Source: Hyperoplus lanceolatus
Taxonomy: Eukaryota > Chordata > Actinopteri > Uranoscopiformes > Ammodytidae
Assembly (NCBI GenBank): GCA_026929865.2
Contig: CM049403.1
Coordinates: 22,086,501-22,150,500 of the forward strand
Length of the DNA: 64,000 nt
Reading direction: 5' to 3'
In this document: positions 24,899-39,742 of the stretch, piece after piece
Layout: the number at the start of each line of letters is the position of its first letter
How positions within the stretch are numbered: the stretch's first letter is position 1
The notes under the pieces: generated by a model
Seen by the model: the letters and a program-made list of their open reading frames with translations, nothing else
Database searches by the model: none
Told to the model about the DNA's origin: nothing
Position numbers and translations under genes: made by a program

Positions 24899-26165
24899 TT
24901 CTTATTCTATAGTTAAAAAGGAGTGTGTCACAATAACCCGGCCACACACAAATACATATAAACACATGCCATCATACATGTAGACATAGTATGTAGAGTG
25001 GAAACAGAAAAAATTGCTGAATTGAGGGATTGCGTGTTTACATATATTATAAAAAAGTAAGAGAGACAACATTTGTAAGAGAGGAGAACATACCCCTGCT
25101 TCCTTAACACACAAAATACACAGACACCAGGTGGGAGGGATTAGAGGGGGGGGGGGGTTTAATGGAGAGAAATGTATCATATTGGGCCGAGACAAGGCTG
25201 TTTAGCCTCTGACAGCCACAGTGAACTGAAGAACAATGAATACTGATGAGAGGGACAGAGGGACTGAAACGTTGAGAGGGTGAAGTATTGAGAGTGCTCA
25301 CACCACAAAGTCTGTGCTACATAACAGCAGCAGTCTGGTCTTATTCAGCATGACGCTCAAGAGCACTTTGGCAGTGACGGTGGGTCCTGTAATTCCAGCT
25401 GCCCTTGGATAAGCAGCTCACGACTCGACCAGACCCTCTTGTCTCAGGTTTAAACCAGAATCCTTTCAGTTTCAGTGACTTACACAACACAAATCAGAGA
25501 AAAACCAACAGAATCTTGGCCGACAACACTGCATGTGATGGAAGAAGTCCCACAGATACACTAAAGAGCTATTTAGTATTGTAATCCAGTATTGGACTGC
25601 AATGTACACTGTAATGCATAACGAGGCTCTCACTTGGCCTTAGTTTTATATCAAGTCTCAAGCCAGATTTTCTATTGTTTTGGACTTGTCAGATAGGGTT
25701 TTGACTTGGACGATTTCTCCTGGTTTTGGCAGCAGGTGACACCCATTATGTTCTTCGGATTTTTTGGGCATGATCTTCCCAGCCTGCATTCTCATCTTGT
25801 GATATTCCCCTGAGGTCCTATCAGAAGATAAACATAAAGCTGTGGAAGATTTCAAGCCACTGTCAATTCCCCAATAGAAGACACAACATTATTTATTGTC
25901 TGGAGAACACCCAGCAGCCATATTACGTGTGTCTTTGTCAAGGAATCATCGTCATTGGCCAACTTTTCCCCTTCATGGCAATTGTATGCATAAGTACATA
26001 ATGGTTCTTATTAGTAACATGCCTGTTGTCTCCTGTAATTCACCTGGACTGCTCAAATTAATTTGTTGGTGATTTGAGCTACATTACCCTATTTCAATGT
26101 CCAGTATGGCTACTGCTTCAGAAATGCCCACTGACTGTTTTTGATTGGGCCCCCAATTAAATCCT

Positions 26166-26537
26166 AGCCTGGTGCTACCAGACCATCGTACTTCATTTCA
26201 TTTGTACAGAAGGTCTGGCAGTGCTTTAATTGGCAAACGTTCACTCATGGAGACGGGTGTCTGTTAAAGTTTAAAACTATTGGATCTGCCCAGTGCCACT
26301 CTGGATTAGCCAACCAATCGCATAACGTTTGGTCGTCACGTGTGTCATGAGCCGGCTTCTGGCAACTGAAACTGGAGCGCGACTTCGACGTCATTGTTCT
26401 CAGCCACTCGCTCTGTTCGCTGATTGGACCGGCTGTCGAATCTCCAGCAAAACTGGGAAATGGGCTGTACACCCAGACTGACTACTGAAGGGAAAATAAA
26501 ATTTGGCCGGAAGTAGGCGGGCGGGCGGAGCCAGGCT
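26166..26537. mobile_element. Non-autonomous inverted-repeat element (~370 bp) with long target duplication
   Basis: It starts AGCCTGG and ends CCAGGCT, a perfect 7-bp inverted terminus. It is flanked by the direct repeat AATTAAATCCTAG (26155-26167 and 26538-26550), which overlaps the first element bases, so the duplication is 11-13 bp. A further inverted pair, CCAGACC and GGTCTGG, lies just inside the left end. No coding capacity. The long duplication is atypical for hAT (8 bp) or Harbinger (3 bp), so the class is left open. Confidence 0.7.
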
Positions 26538-26550
26538 AATTAAATCCTAG

Positions 26551-28240
<1,690 letters not shown>

Positions 28241-28384
28241 CACAACTTTTACTATCACTTGCACTACTGTGAATACCCACACAGTCACTCTTTAGGTTAT
28301 GCAATGTGCTAAAGTATATTTGACCCATCCATTTATCTCTTGAACACACACATGCACACACACACACACACAGCAGCTTAACAG

Positions 28385-28525
28385 GTACAACTTATACAGC
28401 ACTTTTCCCTGGTTTTTCACAGGCCCAAAGCGCTTTACATTGTTTTGTTCACATTCACTCATTCACACACCGATAGCAGCATCTACAACACAGGGACACT
28501 TCGATATGTGGCGGGGAATCCTTAT
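28385..28525 (+). repeat. Degenerate dispersed teleost repeat
   Basis: Contains, in order, a TATACAGCACTTTTC-like start, AAGCGCTTTACATTG, CATTCACTCATTCACACACC and ACACTTCGATATGTGGCGGGG. This succession is typical of an abundant fish dispersed repeat recalled from family knowledge. The copy is degenerate and its ends are unclear. Confidence 0.5.
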
Positions 28526-30342
<1,817 letters not shown>

Positions 30343-31556
30343 ATATTTAAGGCTAGGCAAAAACACATTAGAAAAACTACAAATGTGGCTAAGTAAAACA
30401 GACAGCAACACACACACACACACACACACAACACAGAGTGCAAACAATGGCGTAACAGTCAGATCAGTGAACCAAACAGCCGTTCCTTTAATTAAATATG
30501 TTTGAGTGACAGAGAGGCTTCCTCCTCCTCCTGATCATCATTAAAGGGTGAAAAGCTGGTGGTTTGGCCCCACGGAGTAACAAGGAGGCGGGAAGGCGGG
30601 TAGAGCGGTGGGGAGCGATCAAATGACACCCTGACATTTGAGCCCCAAACAAACCAATCGATCTTGATTCAATTATTCATCCGTCTGTTTACCATGAAAA
30701 TGGGGAGATTTGGGGTAAAGCGAGAGATATCGTTTATAAAGACCCTGAGAGGGAGAGGGGAGGAAGTGCTCGTTTACTCATCTTATACTAATGATCTGCT
30801 GTATTGTAGAGTTTGCAGCAGCCATATTCTACTTTGAGGTATTTTCTTATCTGCTCTGCTTTCACCTATAATAATCCTACAAGTGTGTTTCAGTGCTGCT
30901 GTTCAATAATTAATTTGTCGCAGCTATTTTCTAGTTTGCAATTTTTTTTTTTTTATCTCCAAGGGTTTCCTCACAGTACCTCTAATTTAAACTGTGTCTC
31001 ATTGAGATACTAGCTGACATTACAAAACAATAAGATATTCTAGGGTCAGACAATGTAATTCCATATGTTGTTATGAGAACATTGATGCTAAAACGAATGA
31101 GAAAAAGGTTAATTATATTATTTTTCTATTTAATGAATTGATCTCGGTGTAAAACAAGTAAAAAACTAAATGTCAATCACCAGGTTTCCAGTACCTAAGA
31201 TAGAATCTTTACATTCTTTAATGTGTTGACAGCCTATTTGCACAAAATGAAAAGGGGTTAATTGCAGACTCGCCGTATCTATGCAGAACTGATATAGATT
31301 CCACCTGTAGATAGCACCACTGCAACACTGACTAGACAGATGCATAACACATTATGTTTACTCCATTATTGACCTAAATGACTGAGCTATAATAAAATGG
31401 TTGACAATTCATTTGTTTTTCAACTAATAAAGTTACCGTTGAACATTTCATCACTAAAATTTGTTATAGATTACTTTAATGTAGCTATGTTGCAACACAA
31501 CACAAACCTTCTTAGAAAATACCCAGTCAGCAAGCGAGACTATACAAATACTCGCA

Positions 31557-31558
<2 letters not shown>

Positions 31559-31632
<74 letters not shown>
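31559..31632. repeat. (CA)n microsatellite, 74 bp
   Basis: A perfect CA run. Confidence 0.97.
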
Positions 31633-31634
<2 letters not shown>

Positions 31635-32815
31635 GAGAAAAAGGTGCATTATGCCATACACTCTCACAGCCCCTCCGTTTTTCCAGGAACTCAATATGGC
31701 TGCTGCCTTATCCCCCCCTTTCCCAGCTTGCTGCATTCCTCAGATAGAATAGATGGCCCTGCTTAGGATGACATTTTAATGTGTGTGTGGGAGAGAGGCT
31801 CAGAGAGGGTGCACACATGCAGGCACATGGGTACACACAAAGACTAATACACACCAACACAAAGGGCTACTGTGCACAAGTGTCACTGGTAAACACACAC
31901 ACATACACATGGCATATAGACAATGGCAAACACACATGAATAAGGGCTATCATGCACATACACACGTGTGGACAGTTAGCGGACACACACAGTCATCAAA
32001 GCCTCACGTAAAGCCAGTCCTTCGACACAGAGGAAAGGGCTTTGTCCTCAACGACACGGGTCTCTGCCACATACCGATCATTTATTAATCGCTGATCACT
32101 TATTAATCACAACTAGCCAGTGCTTACAAGCTGTATCTAGTATCCAAAAGGTTTCCACTCCTGCCAAGAGGAAGTCTATGTGTTTGGAAGGGAGATTGAA
32201 AAATTAGATGTTTATCTTGTTTTTGATGCTTCAGAAAACCATCACTTTTTGCCACTCCTAAAGGAAGTCGGAGGTCAGCTACAGAGCGGCCCCACAGGAG
32301 CTTAATGGGATTCCTCAAAAATAGTTTTATTCAGTCTGGAGGTTCCGAGGATGTGCAAGAATCCGGCATACATTTTACAGAATGGAATCCACCATAATCG
32401 TAACAAACTTTCCACTTTTTGATCCTTTTTATACCGCAAAATATTTCATGTTTCTTTGTCCAGTCATTTCATGAAAAATGTAAAACAAGGACCATTAATT
32501 AGTTGCTTTAAACTACATTATTTATCTGACTCAATCTATTTTCAAATAATTTGTTTCCTATTCATCTAATTATTAATCACTTCAGACTCCTTAGTGAAAT
32601 ACCACAGTCTTAAATAATTTCGTCATCCTCGTTTTAAAATACCAAACAGGAACATTTGTAACGTACTTTTTAAAATGTATATAGATTCATGGACGTATGA
32701 AAATAAAGGCGGGGAAATGTGTTGACACGTCATTTCTTAGAGTGTATCCACAGTTAGTTAACCTCAGCAGTGGCAGATTATATTAACCTTTTAGAGGAAG
32801 TGTTTGCATACGGTA

Positions 32816-32826
32816 TGGGGAGAGAG

Positions 32827-32858
<32 letters not shown>

Positions 32859-33023
32859 GAGCGCAAGTACTGCAGTATAGCCGGTGGGTTGAATTAATGA
32901 GATTGTAGGTATCTGCATGGCTGCACATTTTAACGGGGCTTTGGTTGAGGACAGGGGGGAGAGAAAGAGAAAGAAAGAGAGAGAGAGAGAAGTGGGGAGG
33001 TCAGGGCAAGCAAAGGGGGTGAA

Positions 33024-33098
<75 letters not shown>

Positions 33099-33120
33099 CA
33101 CACACACACACGCACACGCA
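32816..33120. repeat. Compound GA and CA simple-repeat block
   Basis: GA tracts at 32841-32862 and 32959-32991 precede a CA run at 33027-33120 that has CG interruptions near its right end. Confidence 0.93.
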
Positions 33121-35359
33121 GCCACTGAAAGCATCTCGTCTTCAACTATCCAGTTATAACCTTCAATTAACCTTCCAACTGAATACAGAAGAGTGTGAGT
33201 GGTCTGGGCAAGCGTGCGTGTGTGTGTGTGTGATTGTGCATACGTGCTGAAATACTCTAGCTGACGTTTGTATGTGTGCGCAGGCCCAAGCCCGCTCACT
33301 CTTGTGCATCTGCTTTTACTCAGCCACAAATCAATTTAACCTAACCCCACCCCCACCGATCAGCATACATCTGAGCCTCATTGAAATTCAAAACACTAAA
33401 AACACACTTGTCTCTATTAGTTTAATGCTGCCGAGCTCTGGACACCAGCAGCATTTAAAAAGCATAGTCCGTTCTCTGTCTTTAGTTTTTTTTTCTAGAT
33501 ATGTTTAACTGTGCGGTAAGATTCTGCTAAGGATTGTACAACACGAGGCAAGTTGCCTTCACTTTTTCAAGACCTTGATTTTGTTACTGGATTTGATGAT
33601 TTGGTTGGCTGTTGTGTGTGATTTCTGCTGATCCGAGGATTATTCTACACTACACCAGATATCACAGTGCTACTATCAACTAGTGACCCCCTCTGCACTT
33701 TGGTATCACACAATAAAGCTGCAGTTGGAAGTCAACATGTCACTGTGACTGTTGCAACACAATCATTTATAATAACTCAAATGCAGAGGATGCATAGAAA
33801 ACATGTAGCGTCATGTGCTTATATTTTGTGCAGATGTTATTCTTAAAAATAAATAAGTGATCAACTAGGTAGTGCCATTCACTTGTAGTCCAGCATTTTC
33901 ATTCAATAATGTATGAATATAACAATATACCAGCAGTGCACTAATCATGACCGTGCTCTGATTCAGTGGAGATAACAAGCATCACATTATGTGTTTTGGC
34001 AAGAAAGCCATTAACCGTTTAAATCGGGGAAGCAAAACATTGGCTTGCTCCTCAATCGAACGATGCAATGCAGATTGAATATGCGTTTATATTGCCAGTG
34101 CCATCTGGTTTCAACTTAAGATAAAAACCACTAAGGATGAACAATGAATATGACAGTAGTTGTGAACAGTCAGTGGCAGACATTGTTGAACAGTGTGTGG
34201 TGTAGAAGAATGCTGATTTGGCACCCGAGTAATCCAAAGCAGGTGAGGAAAGGAATGGCCCTCATTTTGGAACCCCTTCAACTATTATCTTAGATTCCCT
34301 CTAAAGACAATATGGCAGGATTAGGGTTGCAAAGGGGTGGAAAGTTTCCGGTAAATTACCGGAAAGTTTCCGGAAACTTTCCACGGGAACTTTCGCTCGG
34401 GAATTTTGGGAATATTCAAAATTGGAAATTATAGGAATTAACTAAATGGCGGTAACTTAAATGATTTTTTTTTTCATACAAACATAAATCTAAACATTTA
34501 AACATATGTTTGTTCATAGGCAGACATCCATGCAAAATAATACAATTAAAAAACATTACATTTGAACAGATTTAGGGGAGAGTGGCCTAAGTTGTGCCAC
34601 TTTTTACTCAAAGTGACTTTAAAGTGAGGCCTTGACAGTAAAGTCTCCAACTCAAATATATATATATATATTTCAGGGTGTTGTGCATCCCCGACAATAA
34701 AAACTTTGGATCTGGAATAAACTGTTGACGAAATATAGCTTTCGGAAAAAAGTTGTCTTGTGGCACAACTTGCCCCCGGTGTGGTGTAAGTTGTGCCATT
34801 GGAGAAAATACCATGGGGTAAAGTGTGCCATTGATATATATCTCATAAACTGTCTTGCAAGACACATCCATTACTTACTCCACTTACTTAAAACCAGGGG
34901 TGTTAAGTAGCGAATTACATTTACTCGCGTTCCTGTAATTGAGTAGTTTTTTCGTGTACTTGTAATTTTTTAAGTGATTTTTAAAACCTATACTTTTACT
35001 TTTACTTTGAGTATGTTTATTTTTAAGTATTGTACTTCGCTACATTTTATATCACCTGCGTTACTGAGTAAAAAAAATAGATAGGGAAACGAGAGAAAAT
35101 AAAAGAAATAACGCGGGGTGCTTTTATTTTTACGGCACAATACCGGAAATGAACACAGAGAATGATCGACAGGATCATTGCGAGTAAATGATAACAACAA
35201 ACATTGCTTCCCTCTATCATTAAAACAAAATAATCCTAGTTAAACTGTCATTGTACCGCACGTGAAGACGTGAAGGCTTTTAAATGCAGCAAACCTTTCA
35301 TCCAGCCGTGTGATCGGCCCCTCCCTCACCTAGCTTTCAGTTTAACAGTGCAGAGTAGG

Positions 35360-35439
35360 ATGGAGACGGTGCGTGTTGCAGGGAGCTTTGAAAAACTTCC
35401 AGAAGACGGCAGAAAGTCAGCCTTTGCTCGAGAACAAAG
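35360..35439 (+). pseudogene. Possible remnant first exon of a hAT transposase
   Basis: An ATG at 35360 opens METVRVAGSFEKLPEDGRKS and seven more codons, ending directly before a donor-like GTAAAAGT. Its location inside the Tol2-like hAT suggests the start of a decayed transposase gene. The rest is not visible, and no domain is recognisable in so short a piece. Chance is a real alternative. Confidence 0.2.
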
Positions 35440-35739
35440 GTAAAAGTAATAGACTAAAACAATGTGCAAGATATGTTATGTGCGGACACGCGAGTCAGAT
35501 GACATGCGCGACCGTGAGAGAGAGAGAAAAAAAAGTTATATGCGACCCAGCTGCACCTCAAAACATCACGACCAATTAGTTTACTCACTTTAAGTGGTCT
35601 ATGACCAAACAATAAAGGAATAAAAAATACAGGAAGTTTAAAGCTCTTTGACTCTTGCCACCAAAACAGTCATCAATTAAGAACACTGTAGCCTACAATG
35701 CAACTTGCTTATCCAGCCAGCTCCATGAGATATACATTA

Positions 35740-36830
35740 TACCTAGGGGGCAAAACCCCTTTTTTTTGAAAAACAGACATGGAGCGTTGTAAAAGGTTGT
35801 TCACCAGAAATGATATCCAGGACCTTCCAGGATCCCAACCTGGGTGGACAACCTTGTCAACAAGCTGCTGGAAAGCTACAGCGGGCCGACATAGAGCAAA
35901 TCAGAACCACGAATGGGGGTGGGCTAATAGGGAATTTTTTAAACTTATATATATCATTATGAAACTTTGCAAGTTGATTACTGACATTAAAACAACAACT
36001 TTTTGTATTACAGTATTTTCCAAAAGGTTTGAATAGATATGAAAAATCATCAATATCTTACTAATGATGCGTACATTTGCATATCTGCAAAGCCCCAAAA
36101 TCTAGATGTTGGACAAAAACAAAGTCAATTTATTTTTAAATTTTGAAAACAAAACAAGTGTCCAACTGCCTGAAGCCTTTCCTAATCACAGTTCAAATTT
36201 GATCAATAACCCATAGAAAATGAATTTTTTACACTGTTTTTTCCAAGGGAATGTCTAGCCGTTACCTAAAATACCAGCTGGAGACTCCAAAAGGACACTT
36301 TTAGTCCATGGCACATGAAATGTAACTGTGTAAAAAATGTATTTTCTATGGGTTATTGATCAAATTTGAACTGTGATTAGGAAAGGCTTCAGGCAGTTGG
36401 ACACTAGTTTTGTTTTCAAAATTTAAAAACAAATTGACTTTGTTTTCTTCCAACATCTAGATTTTGGGGCTTTGCAGATATGCAAATTTTCGCATCATTA
36501 GTAAGATATTGATGATTTTTCATATTTATTTAAACATTTAGGAAAATACTGTAATACAAAAAGTTTTTGTTTTAATGTCAGTAATCAACTGGCAAAGTCT
36601 ACTTAATGATATCTATAGGTTTAAAAAATTCCCCATTAGCCCATCCCCATTCACCCCCATTCACTTAAACAGTGGTTCTGATTTGCTATGTCGGCCCACT
36701 GTAGCTTTCCAGCAGCTTGTTGACAAGGTTGTCCACCCAGGTTGTGATAATGGAAGGTCCTAGATGTCATTTTTGGTGAACAACCTTTTACAACGCTCCA
36801 TGTCCATAAAATCACTTTGCCCCCTGGGTA
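35740..36830. mobile_element. Long-palindrome Harbinger-like MITE, innermost nested element
   Basis: It starts TACCTAGGGGGCAAA and ends TTTGCCCCCTGGGTA, flanked by the 3-bp duplication TTA (35737-35739 and 36831-36833), typical of PIF/Harbinger. The two halves are inverted copies of each other over roughly 500 bp per arm, with a central unpaired part near 36245-36320. One matching pair is the AACCCATAGAAAAT stretch near 36209 and its inverse near 36340. The arms differ at a fair number of positions, so this is not a fresh insertion. No coding capacity. Confidence 0.85.
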
Positions 36831-37009
36831 TTAAAATATGCCCTCACATTCCTGCTAGCAAAAGACGTGCGCTATCGACAACATTTGCAACGGTTTATTT
36901 TGATTTTGACACTTATTTTATTTAATTATAAAAAATATGTTTTACTTAGGCTATTTGCATTTTCTTTGTTTTCAGTTCAATTAGGATATGTTTAAAGTCA
37001 AAAGTCATG

Positions 37010-37135
37010 GTTTCAAATGTTAAATAAGTGCATGTTGCAGTTCTTAAATCAATGAATAATTGTCTAATTGTGATTACACAATGTCAATCAAAATAATCAT
37101 GATTATGATTTGTCAAAATCGAGCAGCCTAACCTT
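37010..37135. mobile_element. Fragment of another hAT-like repeat
   Basis: TCAATCAAAATAATCATGAT and the end AAATCGAGCAGCC match, with a few changes, the sequence at about 48105-48191. That copy ends ATAATCGAGCAGCCCTA. The AGGGCTGCTCGATTAT terminus is familiar from fish hAT repeats. Only one end is visible here, inside the Tol2-like element. Confidence 0.5.
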
Positions 37136-38555
37136 GCAAGGTCCATGGTTTAGATCAATTGTACACTATTACATTATTAGAACTGCAGCTGCAGTCTGTT
37201 TAGGTCTGTAGACCGGTTACATTCCCATTCCCCCATTAACAGACTATTTGCTCCATATTTGCTTATCTAAAGTATAATGACACAGTATACATCCATACAT
37301 GTGTGGTGACATGATTTATTTAATTTGTTCACTTTCATTTGTAAGTGTTGTATTAATTAAACAAAACTAGATTGAGATTTATATCCCCTTGTCTATATTT
37401 AGAATGCCCTACACTGAAGAGACCCCCGACCCCTCCCGCTGTTAAAAAGTAACTAGTAACTTGTACTTTAAGTACATTTTAAATCAGCTACTTTTTCACT
37501 TTTACTTCAGTAGATTTTTAGACCAGTACTTTTACTTTTACTTAAGTAAAATTTCATCCAAGTAATCATACTTTTACTTGAGTAGAATATTTTTGTACTC
37601 TTTCCACCTCTGCTTAAAACTCACCTAGGCTCTTTGGCACAAATCACCTCAACCCCAGAATTTTGGATAATAAGCATGATGCAGCAGTTTAGGGCTGACA
37701 TCGTCCTAATTATATAGACACAAAGTGTAGCATACTAAAGCACTAAAACATGTGTCAAATGTTTTCAAACTTGTCTATAATTGTTCAGACACAATAATCA
37801 AAAAACATTGATCATGGAAATTTTACTTTGAAAGGCAAAACACAGTTTTTTGAGCTTAAATGTGCTTATTCCATGTTTCTCCCTTCTTTACAGGATGAGT
37901 CAAATGGATGGCTCTTCTTAAATATGTGGTCACATTTCCAATTTCTTCAATGGTTATCTAGAAACAATGGGTGGCACAAGTTGCCCACTGGCACAACTTA
38001 GGCCACTCTCCCCTATTTGTAAGAAGAGCTTTATCAAGTTTTGATTATTTTATGAACAATCAATAATTTCCCTGAACAACAAAAAGATGCATGTTGAGTA
38101 AAATTTTACTCATCTGTCTGACCCATGGGGTCTGACTCCACCCATTCAATGAATAAAGTCAAATGCCCCCCATGTGATGGAGGAATGCACAGTGCATGTA
38201 GGGGGAGTGGCCTCAGTACCCCTGCAGTAGGATGTGTGCTATGTGCAATTTGCCTAGTGTACTTGCATAAAATCTGGTTGTTTTAGTCAAGATTATGCTA
38301 AAATATATTGTCCCCAACTATATTCAAAATCACAGTTTAAGCCTCTGTAAACCTGGTCTAGCAAAAACAAATCTATGATATCAAGTTGGGTGTCTCAATA
38401 AACTTTAAAAAAACAATCTGATTTGAAATGAAATGTTCATAAATATATTAAAACTTTGTGTAAAAAACTGTTTTTACAGTCTAGAACGTTTGTCTGGACT
38501 GAAATAACATAGTTGGGTGAATTTAGTGCATTGGGTTGCTTTAAATTTAGTAAAT

Positions 38556-38642
38556 TCCCGTTTATTCCCGTTAATTCCCAAAATTCCCGTTAATTCCCAT
38601 AAATTCCCGTTAATTCCCATAAATTCCCGTTAATTCCCATGG
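38556..38642. repeat. Short tandem array of ATTCCCGTTA-type units
   Basis: About three 20-bp units of AAATTCCCGTTAATTCCCAT type, preceded by a partial unit, within the subterminal right end of the outer hAT. Confidence 0.85.
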
Positions 38643-38852
38643 AAAGTTTCCAACTTTGAAAATTCCCGGAATTTTGCAACCCTAGGCAGGATGAATGACA
38701 GAAGAATAGGAGGAAGTGAGTTGAGGAGAGAAAGGTGCAAATTAGTTCTTCTTTTCCCCAGAATACACTATATTCTGCCTGTTGCTGCACTCTAAGCTTC
38801 CTCATCACCCGAGGCTGTGACTAAAAATAGCATGTTCCAGCCTGTAAGTATA

Positions 38853-38974
<122 letters not shown>

Positions 38975-39457
38975 GAGCAGCTGCTCAGAGGGAAGGTTGA
39001 ATGAGGGGTGATGAGGGCCATATAAACAGTGAACATCTGTGAGAAGCTATTCATACTGTAAAAATATAGTAGGCTGTAGAGTGTGTGCGTGTCTGTGTGT
39101 GTCCTCAAATTCGGAGAACCACACCCCACTCTCCAAGACTGGCTCACCCTCCCTCTCTGTCAGACTAAACTTCGTTCACTAACCCCCCCCCTTCCCATTC
39201 TGCATTCCACCAGACTTGAGGGGCCCTAAATGACTTCCGGACTGACTCTCTCAGAAAGACACACACACACACACAAACACACACTTACGTTTTACATAAT
39301 CACACCTCCCACCGCTGTGTACATATTGGTGTATTTATAGAAACATAGTAGGTGGCAGGCTACTTGTGAGATATAGACCAATTAATCAAGTCGGTTAATG
39401 TCATTTTGAGATCATCGGAATCTGCCGATATCTGCGCTCAAGAAGCAGATAAAAAAC

Positions 39458-39505
39458 TAAAATAATAATGTCTGTAGAGCTGCCTCTACAGACATTATTA
39501 TTTTA
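39458..39505. repeat. Perfect 22-bp inverted repeat with a 4-base loop
   Basis: Arm 39458-39479 (containing AATAATAATGTCTGTAGAG) is the exact reverse complement of 39484-39505, with loop CTGC. It lies 80 bp before a long CA tract. No transposon ends are nearby. Confidence 0.96.
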
Positions 39506-39584
39506 ATAATGTTTTTAATAATTATGTTTATTAATAAAAAGTTAATAAACCTCTGTTTGACTAATTTATTACTGAACCCGCACA

Positions 39585-39742
<158 letters not shown>

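Larger units (their letters stand above)
17452..26154. other. Long non-coding stretch with scattered simple repeats
   Basis: A CpG-rich patch at about 17540-17720 may be transposon-derived. A (GA)n tract lies at 18702-18736. A non-repetitive patch with octamer-like ATTTGCAT and ATATGCATAC motifs lies near 18870-19170. A dispersed-repeat fragment lies near 23585-23640, and (GA)n and poly-G tracts near 24849-24898 and 25146-25157. No supported exon was found. Confidence 0.4.
30431..34313. other. Non-coding DNA with GA and CA tracts
   Basis: Holds (CA)n at 31559-31632, CA-rich imperfect sequence near 31800-32000, and a compound GA/CA block at 32816-33120. Non-repetitive patches near 30520-30760 and 32090-32340 have no open frame and could be regulatory or simply unique DNA. 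No exon supported. Confidence 0.4.
34895..37612. mobile_element. Tol2-like hAT transposon, nested third level
   Basis: It starts CAGGGGTGTTAAGTAG at 34895 and ends CTTTCCACCTCTG at 37612. Subterminal regions on both sides are rich in TACTTTTACTT and TTGAGTA motifs, as in Tol2-type hAT elements. A perfect 8-bp duplication CTTAAAAC lies at 34887-34894 and 37613-37620. Minus its own insertion it is about 1.6 kb. No full transposase is present. One short open exon-like stretch is noted separately. Confidence 0.88.
34573..38015. mobile_element. Inverted-repeat element with TA flanks, nested in the outer hAT
   Basis: TAGGGGAGAGTGGCCTAAGT (continuing TGTGCCA) at 34573-34599 is exactly inverted at 37989-38015, a terminal repeat of about 27 bp. 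The outermost TA on each side fits a TA target duplication as in Tc1/mariner-like elements, although a TT duplication is equally possible. Further copies of a GGCACAACTT motif occur inside. Excluding the insertion it carries, it is about 0.7 kb, without coding capacity. Confidence 0.75.
34322..38684. mobile_element. Outer hAT-type transposon hosting three nested insertions
   Basis: The left end TAGGGTTGCAAAG (from 34322) and the right end TTTTGCAACCCTA (to 38684) form a 12-bp terminal inverted repeat. They are flanked by the 8-bp direct repeat GGCAGGAT (34314-34321 and 38685-38692), the hAT hallmark. The left terminus carries several internal palindromes built on GGAAAGTTTCCGG. Near the right end lies a tandem of an ATTCCCGTTA-type unit. 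Without its insertions the element would be about 0.9 kb and has no transposase frame, so it is non-autonomous. Confidence 0.88.

Noticed and set aside
26155-26550. Assignment of the 370-bp element to hAT or Harbinger
   Set aside because: The 11-13 bp duplication fits neither the 8-bp nor the 3-bp rule, so the class was left open.
38556-38642. CRISPR-like array
   Set aside because: The units are contiguous tandem copies without spacers and lie in a transposon end of a vertebrate genome.
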